A DNA stretch of 64,000 nt from JAEUIE01 sp046350055 (lineage in GTDB: Bacteria; Planctomycetota; Planctomycetia; Gemmatales; HRBIN36), in contig JAXMBC010000001.1 of the NCBI GenBank assembly GCA_046350055.1, positions 4,030,001 through 4,094,000 on the forward strand, given 5' to 3'. The notes beneath the pieces were generated by a model. It had not been told where the DNA came from. It did not search any database and worked only from the letters and a program-made list of their open reading frames with translations. This document shows positions 16,511 through 26,016 of this stretch, in pieces. Position 1 is the stretch's first letter. The number at the start of each line of letters is the position of its first letter. The position numbers were made by a program, and so were the translations under genes.

Positions 16511-16894
16511 ATGCTGCAGGAACATGAGACATTGATCCGAGTACGTTATGCCGAGACCGATCGCATGGGGTTTCTGCATCATGCGCAGTACTTTGTCTAT
16601 TTCGAAGAAGGCCGAACAGAACTCCTGCGAGCTCAGGGGAAGACCTACAAAGCCATTGAAGACAATGGTTACTTTCTGGTCATTGCCAAGATCGAATGCA
16701 AGTTCCGGTTGCCGATTCATTACGATGACCACATTCGTCTGAAGACTATTCTGCATCGCATCACGCCAGTTCGAATTGAGCATCGTTACGAGATGTATCG
16801 AGGCGAGGAGCTTTGTGCTGAAGGCTCATCGACTCTGGCGTGCGTGGACAAGGCAGGCAAACTACAGGCACTTCCAGAAGAGTTGTCAGCTTAG
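16511..16894 (+). CDS. Acyl-CoA thioesterase, YbgC/4-hydroxybenzoyl-CoA thioesterase family
   Basis: A single hot-dog-fold domain of 127 residues. The active-site helix motif 'YAETDRMGFLHHAQYFVYFEEGRTELLR' contains the catalytic Asp of the YbgC type. The ATG at 16511 is preceded by GGAGGAG at the right distance; the GTG at 16460 and ATG at 16487 are less likely starts. It should hydrolyse acyl-CoA thioesters in the cytoplasm; the acyl group cannot be told from sequence. It stands alone, with a 145-base gap to the RND gene. Confidence 0.9.
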   Translation: MLQEHETLIRVRYAETDRMGFLHHAQYFVYFEEGRTELLRAQGKTYKAIEDNGYFLVIAKIECKFRLPIHYDDHIRLKTILHRITPVRIEHRYEMYRGEELCAEGSSTLACVDKAGKLQALPEELSA

Positions 16895-17039
16895 ATTGGA
16901 GCACGATGAAGGCGTGCAACATTTGGTAGATGACCAGCTGAAAGTCCCGCTGACAGACGGCGCAAATTGAGCTGATCATTGCTTGCAACACACGGTGCGA
17001 TGTGCAGAATATCAATTACTAACGCTTCGTGGAACGTGC

Positions 17040-20000
17040 ATGTCCCTCTCCGATCTCAGTATCCGCAATCCTGTCTTCGCCGTCATGCTCGCGGCAGCCA
17101 TGATGGTCTTTGGCTGGCTGGGCTACCGTGAAATGGGTGTCAGTCAGTTCCCCGAGATCGATTTCCCGGTTATCAGCATCACCATCACCCGCGAAGCGGC
17201 CAGTCCCGACATCATGGATGGTGATGTCACGAGCTTTGTCGAAGAAGCTGTGGCTGGCGTCGAAGGTGTCGACTATGTCATGTCACGGTCCCTGGAAGGC
17301 ACCAGTCTCGTCACGATCTTCTTCCGGCTCGACCGTAACATCGATGTCGCCATGCAGGATGTAAGCAATGCTGTCTCAGCGGCACGCCGGAAATTGCCAC
17401 AGGATATTGATCCTCCGGTGATTACGAAGGTTAACCCTAATGATCTGCCCATTATGTGGCTGGCCCTCTCAGGCCCTGTTCCGCTCCATACCATCAGCGA
17501 CTTTGCCGAGAAGGGGTTCAAGGAGCGGCTTGCCACCATCCCAGGCGTCGGTGGTGTTCAATTTGGTGGCCTGCAATCACGCAATATCCGCATCTGGCTC
17601 GATGCTGAGCGATTGGCCAGTTATAACCTCGCAGTAGATGAAGTGCTCGATTCGCTCAAGCGACAGCACGCAGAACTTCCTGCCGGCTACCTGCAGTCGC
17701 GACTGGTTGAACTCAACGTCCGCACTATGGGTGAGGCCTACTCTCTCAAGGAACTGGAGAATCTGGTCATCGCTCAGAAAGATGGCCAGCCCATTCGTCT
17801 CAGCGATGTAGCAGTGGTGGAAGACGGCATGGAAGATCGTCGCAGCCTGGCCCGGTTCAACCGTATGCCAGCCGTGGCAGTGGGAGTCCGTAAAGCTGTA
17901 GGCGGCAATCTGGTGGCAGTCTGTGAGAATGTGAAAGCTTCACTGCCTGAACTCAGAAAACTTCTGCCTGCCAATGTGCAGCTGGATATTCCTGTCGATT
18001 ACTCTATCTTCGTACGCGAGAACGTGGCTGAACTACAGCTCACACTCATACTGGGTATTCTGCTCACTGCCATCGTCTGCTTCCTCTTCCTGGGGTCGCT
18101 GGGTACCACGATCAACATCTGCCTGTCCATTCCTACTTCATTGCTAGGCACGTTTTTCTTCATCCGTTACGGAGTGAAGATGCTGGGAATGGAGCCGTTT
18201 ACCATTAATCTGATGACGCTGCTGGGCTTGTCACTTTCCGTGGGTGTCGTCGTGGACGATGCGATCCTCGTGCTGGAGAACATCCATCGACACCGCGAAA
18301 AACGCAAAGGCAAGACACGGGATGAAGACAATATCGAAAGGAAGAAAGCAGCTGTCTATGGTGCTCGCGAGATCACTTTTGCGGCTCTTGCTGCAACACT
18401 TTCCATTGTTGCCATCTTCCTGCCGGTTGCATTCATGCAGGGCACCATCGGCAAGTTCTTCTTCCAGTTTGGCGTTACAGTCAGCGTAGCTGTACTGCTT
18501 TCGCTGGTCTGCTCACTGACGATGACTCCGATGCTGTGTGCATTCTTCCTGAATGTGAAAGAGAAATATTCCAAGCGGCCACGGCCATTGAAGATCAGTC
18601 TGGCAGTTATCGTGGCTGTCATCGCGATCCTCGCAGGTGTCATCCTGCGCTGGCTGGCCCGGACAAACCCGGCATTGGAATCAAACGGCTTTTGGTTCCT
18701 GAATAGCATTCAATGGCTGATGGGTTTGCTGCATCTGCCTGGGGCTGACTGGCTCAGTGTTAAAGGTGCCGACGGAATACGCTACTGGCTCCTTTATAGC
18801 TCCGAAGTGTTAGGAGAATTCTGCTGTATCAGTTTACTGGTGCGCTACGGCACGACCGTGTACTGGACCATTGATCGTTACTTCATCACCTTGGTGATTC
18901 TCCAGCCCGTAGACCGATTTCTCGGATGGCTGTCGCGGGCATATGGATTGTCTCTTCGCTGGGCACTGGCTGCCTGGCCAGTCGTGCTAGCGATTAGTCT
19001 CATGTTGATTGCAATAGCCGGCTGGATGATCTCGGCCAATGTACTGGGAACGGAACTGGTACCAAGCGAAGATCAAAGCCGGTTTGTGGTGCGTGTGATT
19101 TGCCCGGTAGGATCAAGTATCGGGCAGGTTGATCAACTGCTGCAGGAGTGCGAAGGTATTCTGGTGCAACGCCCTGAAGTGTTGGGCATATTGACTACAG
19201 TTGCTACAGAACCTGGGCAGCTGATGAATGAGGCTGACATCTTTGTGCAGCTGCTACCTCATCATGAACGCAAGCTGAAACAGCGTGAGATCATCAACAG
19301 AGTCAGACAGGAATTAGACCAGGTTCGTGATGTCCGCATTATCGTAAGAGATCTTTCGACCGAAGGATTCACGGCGCAGAGCGGAGAACCCATCGACTTT
19401 GCATTACAAGGCGACTGGGCCAGGTTGCCGGGCAAAGTCAGGCAGATTATGGATGAAATGCAGGCCAGCGGCCTGGTGCAGGATGTTGATTGCGATTACC
19501 GGCCGGGCATGACTGAGTTGCAGGTTGTCCCCAATCGAGATAAGTTGTCGCTGGTGCAGATTCCCGCTCAGAAAGTAGCGGACAGCATCAGTTTGCTCGT
19601 TGGTGGCCAGCGGGTTGCCAAGTTCACAGATCGTGGACGGCGATATGATGTGCGTGCAAGACTGCAATCAGTCCAGCGGGCGACACCAGACCAGATGGAT
19701 CCGTTGCTCATTCGTGCTGCCAACAATCGACTGGTGCCGTTAGTAGACCTTATCGACAAACAGACGATAGCAACACTGCCCGTGATTCATCGGTTTGCCT
19801 ATCAAAGGAAAATCGAAATTACCGCGAACCCCGCTCCGGGAGTATCACAGGGGAAGGCTCTGGAAGCCACGCGAGCCATCATGCTCAAGTATCTGCCAGA
19901 GACAGAGGGTAATGTCGTGGAACTGGGGAACTCCCTGGCAATGCGAGAGACCATTACCAGTCTTGTCTTTGCATTAATGCTGGGCATCATCGTCGCATAC

Positions 20001-20552
20001 ATGATTCTTGGTGTGCAGTTTGCTTCCTTCATTCATCCCTTGACAGTGTTGCTTGCGATGCCTTTTGCAGTCACTGGGGCGTTTGTCACGCTTTGGTGGG
20101 GTGGGGATACGCTCAACATGATGAGCATGATCGGTCTGGTTCTGCTGATGGGTTTAGTGAAGAAGAACTCGATTATTCTGGTTGACTACACCAACCAGGT
20201 ACGTGAAGGAAAGGCAGATGAACTGCATCAGGAGGGGCCAGCTGAATCATCAGCTAAAGTGGAGAATCTGCTAACGCCCCGGTTTATCATGTCACCCAGC
20301 GAAGCTGCCATCAAGGCATGTCCTATTCGGCTGCGGCCCATTCTGATGACGAGTATTGCTACCGTAGCGGGAGCAATCCCTGCAGCCATTGGACTGGGGC
20401 CAGGAGCAGAGACACGGGCACCCATGGCTAAGGCTATCATCGGAGGAATTGTACTGTCGACACTCGTGACACTTTATCTCGTGCCTGTTTTCTATGTTCT
20501 GGTTGAAGGGGTACGCTCAAGGCTAGGGAATGCCATTCGCACAGAAGAATAA
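17040..20552 (+). CDS. RND-family efflux permease (HAE1/AcrB-like) with extra membrane insert
   Basis: A 1170-residue inner-membrane proton-driven transporter beginning 'MSLSDLSIRNPVFAVMLAAAMMVFGWLGYREMGVSQFPEIDFPVISI', typed in short pieces here: start MSLSDLSIRNPV. The proton relay is intact: paired Asp in TM4 ('GVVVDDAILVLENIHRH') and Lys in TM10 ('LMGLVKKNSIILVDY'). Between the N- and C-terminal halves (about residues 505-625) there is an unusual hydrophobic insert with two or more extra predicted membrane helices. No membrane-fusion protein or TolC gene is next to it, so the partners must be elsewhere. Drug or lipid substrate is unknown. The open frame continues upstream to 16983 but family comparison sets the start at 17040. 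Confidence 0.94.
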   Translation: MSLSDLSIRNPVFAVMLAAAMMVFGWLGYREMGVSQFPEIDFPVISITITREAASPDIMDGDVTSFVEEAVAGVEGVDYVMSRSLEGTSLVTIFFRLDRNIDVAMQDVSNAVSAARRKLPQDIDPPVITKVNPNDLPIMWLALSGPVPLHTISDFAEKGFKERLATIPGVGGVQFGGLQSRNIRIWLDAERLASYNLAVDEVLDSLKRQHAELPAGYLQSRLVELNVRTMGEAYSLKELENLVIAQKDGQPIRLSDVAVVEDGMEDRRSLARFNRMPAVAVGVRKAVGGNLVAVCENVKASLPELRKLLPANVQLDIPVDYSIFVRENVAELQLTLILGILLTAIVCFLFLGSLGTTINICLSIPTSLLGTFFFIRYGVKMLGMEPFTINLMTLLGLSLSVGVVVDDAILVLENIHRHREKRKGKTRDEDNIERKKAAVYGAREITFAALAATLSIVAIFLPVAFMQGTIGKFFFQFGVTVSVAVLLSLVCSLTMTPMLCAFFLNVKEKYSKRPRPLKISLAVIVAVIAILAGVILRWLARTNPALESNGFWFLNSIQWLMGLLHLPGADWLSVKGADGIRYWLLYSSEVLGEFCCISLLVRYGTTVYWTIDRYFITLVILQPVDRFLGWLSRAYGLSLRWALAAWPVVLAISLMLIAIAGWMISANVLGTELVPSEDQSRFVVRVICPVGSSIGQVDQLLQECEGILVQRPEVLGILTTVATEPGQLMNEADIFVQLLPHHERKLKQREIINRVRQELDQVRDVRIIVRDLSTEGFTAQSGEPIDFALQGDWARLPGKVRQIMDEMQASGLVQDVDCDYRPGMTELQVVPNRDKLSLVQIPAQKVADSISLLVGGQRVAKFTDRGRRYDVRARLQSVQRATPDQMDPLLIRAANNRLVPLVDLIDKQTIATLPVIHRFAYQRKIEITANPAPGVSQGKALEATRAIMLKYLPETEGNVVELGNSLAMRETITSLVFALMLGIIVAYMILGVQFASFIHPLTVLLAMPFAVTGAFVTLWWGGDTLNMMSMIGLVLLMGLVKKNSIILVDYTNQVREGKADELHQEGPAESSAKVENLLTPRFIMSPSEAAIKACPIRLRPILMTSIATVAGAIPAAIGLGPGAETRAPMAKAIIGGIVLSTLVTLYLVPVFYVLVEGVRSRLGNAIRTEE

Positions 20553-20561
20553 GGAGGGACT

Positions 20562-21278
20562 ATGACTCGCAGTTGGCCGGGCGGATTGAATTCTAGCGAG
20601 GTTGAACGGAGGATAGGCCCACTCCGCGGTCTGTTTCTCTCGGGAAGCAGCGAATGTCTGGCAGCTACCAGCTTTGCAGTCATTTCCATGCTTGTCGGCC
20701 TTGTTCTTTGTTATCTCTGGCTGAGCGATGCCAAGGCTGCAGGCTTGTGGATGGCGTGGACACCAGTTTTCGCGTTTAGTGCTCTCTCCTGGTTCCTTTG
20801 CTGGCATTATCGTCGCAAGAGAAGTTGGTTTGCGATCTGTGATCAAGGATGTGCCTATGCTGCTAGTTTGTCAGCTGAACCTGTGACAATTCCATGGAAT
20901 GAGATTAGAGAGATTCAACTCTCTGAACAGGCTGAACTCAAAACAGAAGAAAACTCGTTCTTCGGTGTTACCACCTCAACCATGATGAAGGAGATTAACC
21001 GACGTCATCTTCGAATTGCCAGCGGAAACAATGCAATCGTATTTAAATTGAACGGCTTCCCTGAATCCAAGCATCTGCTTGATATGCTTCTTGAGCAGAC
21101 CCGAGAAGGAGAAATCAAGCTGGATCACTCTCGAGCGGAAACCCCGGAATTGATCGCGGCCAAACAGGCTGGACAGGAATCCAGCTTTGGCAAGACTCAA
21201 GTAACTGCGGTTGGTGTCGTATTGGTTATCTTCTTCATCATCGTGAAGGTAGTAATTAATTTGAATCGCAATCGCTAA
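20562..21278 (+). CDS. Membrane protein of unknown function, PH-like centre
   Basis: A 238-residue protein with two N-terminal membrane helices (about residues 35-55 and 62-82), a cytoplasmic centre with a strand pattern recalling bacterial PH-like domains ('WFAICDQGCAYAASLSAEPVTIPWNEIREIQLSEQ' region), and one C-terminal helix ('VGVVLVIFFIIVKVVI'). AAGGAGGG directly overlaps the RND stop codon and drives this ATG, so it is almost certainly co-translated with the efflux permease. It could be an accessory subunit of that pump, which is inference from operon position. I do not recognise the family. Confidence 0.75.
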   Translation: MTRSWPGGLNSSEVERRIGPLRGLFLSGSSECLAATSFAVISMLVGLVLCYLWLSDAKAAGLWMAWTPVFAFSALSWFLCWHYRRKRSWFAICDQGCAYAASLSAEPVTIPWNEIREIQLSEQAELKTEENSFFGVTTSTMMKEINRRHLRIASGNNAIVFKLNGFPESKHLLDMLLEQTREGEIKLDHSRAETPELIAAKQAGQESSFGKTQVTAVGVVLVIFFIIVKVVINLNRNR

Positions 21279-21369
21279 GGTATTGAGCAAGTTGCCAAGT
21301 TCCCCCTAGACAAGGCTACTGTGACTCCGTTTGATAGCATCATCTCGAACGCAGCAATACGGTGTCTTC

Positions 21370-22365
21370 ATGCAGCTTGTTGTGATCCCTGGCGATGGTA
21401 TAGGGCCGGAAGTAACGGCTGCTACTCTGGAAATAATCGCAGCCACTGGGGTGAAGATCGACTGGGTCTATGCTGAGGCTGGACCTGAAGCTGCAGCCAA
21501 ATTCGGCGATCCGTTGCCCGAGCAAACGCTCAACATTATTCGCAAACACCGTGTTGCACTGAAAGGTCCTGTCACCACTCCAGTCGGAAAAGGCTACCGC
21601 TCAGTCAACGTTCGGCTGCGTCAGGGGCTGGACCTCTACGCCAGCGTCCGCCCGGTGAAGAACCTGCCGGGGGTGAAGACGCCGTTCAGCAACGTCGATC
21701 TCGTTGTCATGCGCGAGAACACCGAGGGTCTGTATGCCGGGATGGAGCATGTGGTGGTACCCGGTGTGGTGGAGAGCTTGCGGATCATTACCAGAGAAGC
21801 CTCAGAGAACATCGTTCGCTATGCTTTCGAGTATGCCCGCTACGAAGGGCGACGGAAGGTGACCGCCTGCCACAAGGCCGAGGTGCTGAAGATCAGCGAT
21901 GGCCTGTTCCTTGAATCAGCGCGACGAGTTGCCGACGAGTATCCCTTCATCGAGTATGAAGAACGCCGCATTGATAACCTGTGCATGGAACTGGCCTTGC
22001 ACCCCGAGCGGTTCGATGTGCTGGTAATGGAGAACCTGTTTGGCGATGTGATCAGTGATCTGTGCGCTGGACTGGTCGGCGGCCTGGGTGTGGTGCCGGG
22101 GGCGAATATCGGCAAGAAGTACGCTGTGTTTGAAGCGGTGCATGGCTCAGCCCCCGACATTGCGGGGAAGGGATTGGCGAACCCGATCGCGCTATTGCGG
22201 TCAGCGGCGATGATGTTGGAACACATTGGAGAGAGAGTAGCTGCAAGACGAATAGAAGCTGCCGTGGCAACCACGTTGAAGAACGGAACTGGTGTAACCA
22301 AGGACCTCGGCGGTAGCGGCAACACCAAGACCATTACCGAAACCATCATCAAGAACCTGAGTTAA
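21370..22365 (+). CDS. NAD-dependent isocitrate dehydrogenase family protein (catalytic-type)
   Basis: A 331-residue beta-decarboxylating dehydrogenase starting 'MQLVVIPGDGIGPE'. Substrate-binding residues are in 'YRSVNVRLRQGLDLYASVRP', the catalytic Tyr in 'RENTEGLYAG' (about residue 122), the catalytic Lys in 'CHKAEVLK' (about 169) and the metal Asp residues in 'NLFGDVISDL' (about 226). The coenzyme loop 'HGSAPDIAGKGLANP' is intact. The pattern SxNxxLR and RENTEG suggests isocitrate rather than isopropylmalate as substrate, and the short form suggests NAD. An upstream ATG at 21331 would add 13 unsupported residues. The next gene begins one base after its stop and encodes a diverged paralogue. 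Confidence 0.9.
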   Translation: MQLVVIPGDGIGPEVTAATLEIIAATGVKIDWVYAEAGPEAAAKFGDPLPEQTLNIIRKHRVALKGPVTTPVGKGYRSVNVRLRQGLDLYASVRPVKNLPGVKTPFSNVDLVVMRENTEGLYAGMEHVVVPGVVESLRIITREASENIVRYAFEYARYEGRRKVTACHKAEVLKISDGLFLESARRVADEYPFIEYEERRIDNLCMELALHPERFDVLVMENLFGDVISDLCAGLVGGLGVVPGANIGKKYAVFEAVHGSAPDIAGKGLANPIALLRSAAMMLEHIGERVAARRIEAAVATTLKNGTGVTKDLGGSGNTKTITETIIKNLS

Positions 22366-22366
22366 C

Positions 22367-23371
22367 ATGGTAAATACAGCGGATATCGTCTTCATCCAGG
22401 GTGGTGGCGTTGGTGTAGAGCAAGAGATGGCGCTTCGCCGTTTGCTTGGTGCCGTCGGCGTGAACTGTAACTGGCAACTCCACTACGCTGGCCAGGCAGC
22501 GGTGGAAAAGGGTTATCCTGCACTGTCTGATGAGCTTCTCAATGCGGTGAAGAAGTCAGGTTTTGCCCTCAAGACCAAGATCGTCCGACCCGGTGACGAT
22601 CCCGAGACTAACTACAACGTTCTCCTGCGTCGCAAACTTGGCTGCTTTGCTTCGGTTCGTCCGTTGCGGAATCTCGACGGTTTGCCGGCCCGGTTCAATG
22701 GCATCAACATCCTGCTGGTCCGCGAGATCACCGAAGACCTCTATGCGGCTATTGAGCATGAGATCGTGCCTGGCGTGGTGCAGAGCATCAAGGTCGTGAC
22801 CGAAGCAGCCTGCATGCGGTTCTTCCAGTTCACGTTCGATCTCGCCCGGCAGCAGGGCCGCAAGGTGGTGCATTGCATCCACAAGGCAAACATCCTCAAG
22901 CAGGCCGATGGCCTGGTCCTCGAATGCTTCCGCAAGGTGGCGGGGCAGTATCCGGAGATTCAGCCCAAAGAGATGATCGTCGATAACTGCTGCATGCAGC
23001 TCGTCAGCAAGCCGCAGCAGTTCGACGTTATGGCATGCGGCAATCTCTATGGCGACATGCTCAGCGACCTGGGGGCCGGGCTTATCGGTGGCATCACTTT
23101 GGCTGAGGGCATCAACTACGGCGACGGTGTGAAAGTGTACGAATGCGTACACGGCGGCGACGACTCGAACATCCCACGCGGCCAGATCAACCCGCTGCCC
23201 CTGGTCTTCACTGCCCTGCACATGCTGCGTGACCTGGGTGACACTGAACCTGCTGATCGGTTGCAGGCTGGTATAGTCAAGGTGCTGACCACCACTGATA
23301 CCCGTACCCCGGACCTCGGAGGCAGTGCGACTACCGAGGCGATGGTGGAGGCGATTCTCAAGGCGATCTAA
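22367..23371 (+). CDS. Diverged isocitrate dehydrogenase paralogue, possible second subunit
   Basis: A 334-residue homologue of the preceding gene over its whole length. The catalytic Tyr ('REITEDLYAA'), Lys ('IHKANILK') and metal Asp pattern ('NLYGDMLSDL') remain. Other key parts have changed: the N-terminal GDGIGPE is GGGVGVE, the substrate Ser of RSVN is replaced (TNYN), and the coenzyme loop HGSAPDIAGKG is HGGDDSNIPRG. This pattern resembles the non-catalytic or regulatory subunits of mitochondrial NAD-IDH. The one-base gap to the upstream gene implies fixed-ratio translation. A regulatory role is inference; an altered substrate is the alternative. Confidence 0.85.
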   Translation: MVNTADIVFIQGGGVGVEQEMALRRLLGAVGVNCNWQLHYAGQAAVEKGYPALSDELLNAVKKSGFALKTKIVRPGDDPETNYNVLLRRKLGCFASVRPLRNLDGLPARFNGINILLVREITEDLYAAIEHEIVPGVVQSIKVVTEAACMRFFQFTFDLARQQGRKVVHCIHKANILKQADGLVLECFRKVAGQYPEIQPKEMIVDNCCMQLVSKPQQFDVMACGNLYGDMLSDLGAGLIGGITLAEGINYGDGVKVYECVHGGDDSNIPRGQINPLPLVFTALHMLRDLGDTEPADRLQAGIVKVLTTTDTRTPDLGGSATTEAMVEAILKAI

Positions 23372-23556
23372 GTAGCAATCTTGAACACCCCGCTACAGTG
23401 AAGTGCAACGAGTGCTTTGGTTCTCATCAAAGTATCACGGGAATGCAGCCGAATTCGAGGGTTGTGCCGGAATTAGAACCATTGGCACCGGAATCGCATC
23501 TATGAAGTATGGCTTGGATGCGAGTCCCAAGCCTGTCTTTCTTCCCTTCCTCACGA

Positions 23557-23586
23557 GCCCCTGACCGGGTCACACTGGTCAGGGGC
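23557..23586. terminator. Hairpin between convergent operons
   Basis: GCCCCTGACC (23557-23566) and GGTCAGGGGC (23577-23586) form a perfect ten-pair stem with a ten-base loop, in the 223-base gap between the IDH pair and the ABC exporter, which converge here. There is only a weak T-rich tail on the plus side (CTCGTTT). It may serve as a two-way terminator. Nothing else is seen in the rest of this gap. Confidence 0.55.
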
Positions 23587-23594
23587 CATCTCGT

Positions 23595-25007
23595 TTAACC
23601 ACGAATCACCCACTTCACGATCTCGCCGAAAGTGGCGCCTTTGCCTTGCATCAGCAGGCCGACGCGGAAAATGCGGCTGGCGATCCAGACGCAGAGTAGC
23701 GTGGTGGCCAGCACACCGATGATGCCGACGACGGGATGCCACCAGGGGGCACCGGGCGGGATAGCCAGCCGGGCGGTCATGAGCGTGGGTGTTGCAAAGG
23801 GGAAGAACGACAAGGCAGTAGCCACCGTACCATCAGGTTCGGTAATGAGGTTGGTCAGGAAGAAGAGCGGGAAGGTGGTCAGCAGCATCACCGGCATCAT
23901 CAGCGACTGGGTTTCCTTGAGATCAGTACAGGCAGCGCCGACAGCGACGAACAGCGAACCGAACATGAGCACGGCCAGGGCGAGATAGACCAGGAACCAG
24001 GTGATCACGGTCGGCGTGACGTAGTCGAGGAACCCGTATTGCCAGGCTGCCAGTAACGCCCCGATGATGTAGACACTGCCAAGCAACATCGAGACAGCCA
24101 CACCACCGAGTAGCTTACCGAGCATGAGCTGGAAGGGCTGTGCACTGGAGAGTAGCACTTCGGAAATGCGCTGCATCTTCTCCTCCACTACGCCCTGCAT
24201 CAGCGGGGTAGCTCCCACCATGATCACCATGAACATGATGAGCACGATGCCGAAGGGTACCAGGAAGGAGACGATCACGTTGATATCCTTGCCATCCTCC
24301 AGCTTACCCGTGATTTTGTTGATACGCGGCAGCGACGTGTTGCGAAGCATGGTAGGCAGTCTGATGTCTTCCAATGACGTGGCCGTGATGTTGATGGTCT
24401 TGGCATGCTCGGCTTGTGCCAGTTTGGTGATGGTCTGCCAGGCCCAGACATGAAAGTCGTTGTAAGTGGGGCGGTTGGAGTAATAGCGTAGGATCACTTC
24501 ATCAGGTAGTTGGGAGGCGACTTCCTTGTGCTTGTCCTGCGTGGGTGAACCTTCGACCTTGTCTTCCTCTGCCTGCAGTTTCTTCATCAAATCGCGAGCG
24601 GAGCCATCGAGCAACTTGCTGCCGATGTCGATGAAGCCATCGATCTCACCCTGGCGGCATCGCTGTGCTAATTCATACCGTTGTTCCAGGATGGCCTCCT
24701 CCGTGTTGCCGGAGGGGGGGAGGCTGCTCAGCACGAACTTGGGGCCCTTGAGCTTGCCGTCCGCTTTCATCTGCTTCTTGTTGCGTTCCTCCACGGCCTT
24801 CACCAGGTTCTCGTAGAGTGCCGTGCTGGTGGTGCGATTGATCACCACATAGTTCTTGTCCTTGGTCGATTTCACATCCTTGGTCAGGAACTGAATGAGG
24901 ATGCTGCCTCCCATCATAATCGGCATCATGATGATGCTGATGAGGAAGGCCTTGGTCATGACCGCGGCTTGGAATTCCCGCTTCGCGACGGTGAACACTT
25001 TCTGCAT
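23595..25007 (-). CDS. ABC transporter permease, NatB-like ABC-2 family
   Basis: A 470-residue inner-membrane protein. One membrane helix near residue 20-40 ('TKAFLISIIMMPIMMGGSILIQFL') is followed by a large extracytoplasmic domain (about 45-240), then a C-terminal bundle of about five helices ('IVLIMFMVIMVGATPLMQGVVEEKMQRISEVLLSS' region onward). This is the usual NatB/ABC2_membrane_3 layout. It follows the ATPase gene by 35 bases and must form one exporter with it. The substrate is unknown; the family includes sodium, peptide and antibiotic exporters. Confidence 0.9.
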   Translation of the reverse strand: MQKVFTVAKREFQAAVMTKAFLISIIMMPIMMGGSILIQFLTKDVKSTKDKNYVVINRTTSTALYENLVKAVEERNKKQMKADGKLKGPKFVLSSLPPSGNTEEAILEQRYELAQRCRQGEIDGFIDIGSKLLDGSARDLMKKLQAEEDKVEGSPTQDKHKEVASQLPDEVILRYYSNRPTYNDFHVWAWQTITKLAQAEHAKTINITATSLEDIRLPTMLRNTSLPRINKITGKLEDGKDINVIVSFLVPFGIVLIMFMVIMVGATPLMQGVVEEKMQRISEVLLSSAQPFQLMLGKLLGGVAVSMLLGSVYIIGALLAAWQYGFLDYVTPTVITWFLVYLALAVLMFGSLFVAVGAACTDLKETQSLMMPVMLLTTFPLFFLTNLITEPDGTVATALSFFPFATPTLMTARLAIPPGAPWWHPVVGIIGVLATTLLCVWIASRIFRVGLLMQGKGATFGEIVKWVIRG

Positions 25008-25042
25008 GGTATCCGCCTGTGTAAGACCAGACCGCTAGTTCG

Positions 25043-25963
25043 TTACGCCCCGACCTGTTCGGTTTCCAGCTTGTCGCGCCCAACGATCCGCATGAAGATG
25101 TCCTGCAAGCTGGGCTTGGTGATTTCAAAGTGATGCAGCCGACCGGTGCTCGTGAGCTGCGAGAGGATGATGCCAGTATCGGCATTCTTGCCAAGCCGCA
25201 GTTCCTGGAAGTTGCCGTGGTTATCGACGTTGGTGACGCCGGGCAGGCCGTGCAGTTTCAGCTCCTGACCCTTCACGCGGATGGTGTCGGTGCCGTACTC
25301 ATCCTGAATCGTGTGCAGCGGGCCGTCGAGCACCTTCTTGCCCTGGAAGATCATGAAGATGGCATCGCACATCTTCTCCGCCACGCTCATGTCGTGGGTC
25401 GAGAAGATGACTGTGGTTCCCTGTTTGCGGAGATCAAGCACGGCATCACGCAGCACCACGGCATTGACCGGATCCAGTCCGCTGAACGGTTCATCAAGAA
25501 GCACCAGTTTCGGCTCGCTGATGACAGTGCCGATGAACTGAATCTTCTGGGCCATACCTTTGGAAAGCGTCTGCACTTTCTTGTTGGCCCATTCGCCAAG
25601 TCCCATGCGCTCGAGCCATCGGTTTATGGTTGCATCTTCGGCAGGCTTGTTCTTCATGGCGGCAAAGAACTTGAGCAGATCCTTCACCTTCATGGTGCGA
25701 TAAAGGCCGCGCTCTTCGGGCAGATAGCTGACCTGATCATTAGCAGCATTCATGTCCTCGACACCGAGCACATGGATGTGGCCGGCATCGGGAGCAATGA
25801 TGCGCATGATCATGCGGAGGGTGGTGGTCTTGCCGGATCCATTGGGGCCGATGAAGCCGTAGATGCTGCCGTTTGGCACAGTAAGCGAAAGGTCATCCAC
25901 CGCCACATGTGCTCCGAACCGTTTGGTGACGTTGTGAATGGCGACAGCGGGTGTGGAAGACAT
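25043..25963 (-). CDS. ABC transporter ATP-binding protein, NatA-like
   Basis: A 306-residue ATPase: Walker A 'GPNGSGKTT' (about residues 39-47), Q-loop 'SYLPEERGLY', ABC signature 'LSKGMAQKIQ', Walker B 'LVLLDEPFSGLDP', and switch His in 'STHDMS'. The C-terminal 80 residues match the DUF4162-like tail common in NatA-type subunits. It is the first gene of a two-gene exporter operon with the ABC-2 permease. A perfect TATAAT on the minus strand lies about 55 bases upstream of its ATG. Confidence 0.93.
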   Translation of the reverse strand: MSSTPAVAIHNVTKRFGAHVAVDDLSLTVPNGSIYGFIGPNGSGKTTTLRMIMRIIAPDAGHIHVLGVEDMNAANDQVSYLPEERGLYRTMKVKDLLKFFAAMKNKPAEDATINRWLERMGLGEWANKKVQTLSKGMAQKIQFIGTVISEPKLVLLDEPFSGLDPVNAVVLRDAVLDLRKQGTTVIFSTHDMSVAEKMCDAIFMIFQGKKVLDGPLHTIQDEYGTDTIRVKGQELKLHGLPGVTNVDNHGNFQELRLGKNADTGIILSQLTSTGRLHHFEITKPSLQDIFMRIVGRDKLETEQVGA

Positions 25964-26016
25964 GGGAACCCGAGGAGGAATGTGGTCGAGAGAGTATTCG
26001 CTGCCTGATGCAGGAA

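Noticed and set aside
17040..20552. Complete tripartite efflux operon
   Set aside because: No membrane-fusion or outer-membrane partner is found beside the RND gene; the exported repeat protein at 63178 is 43 kb away and not linked.
22556..23221. 221-codon minus-strand frame opposite the second IDH gene
   Set aside because: It mirrors the sense codons and has no ribosome site or family resemblance.
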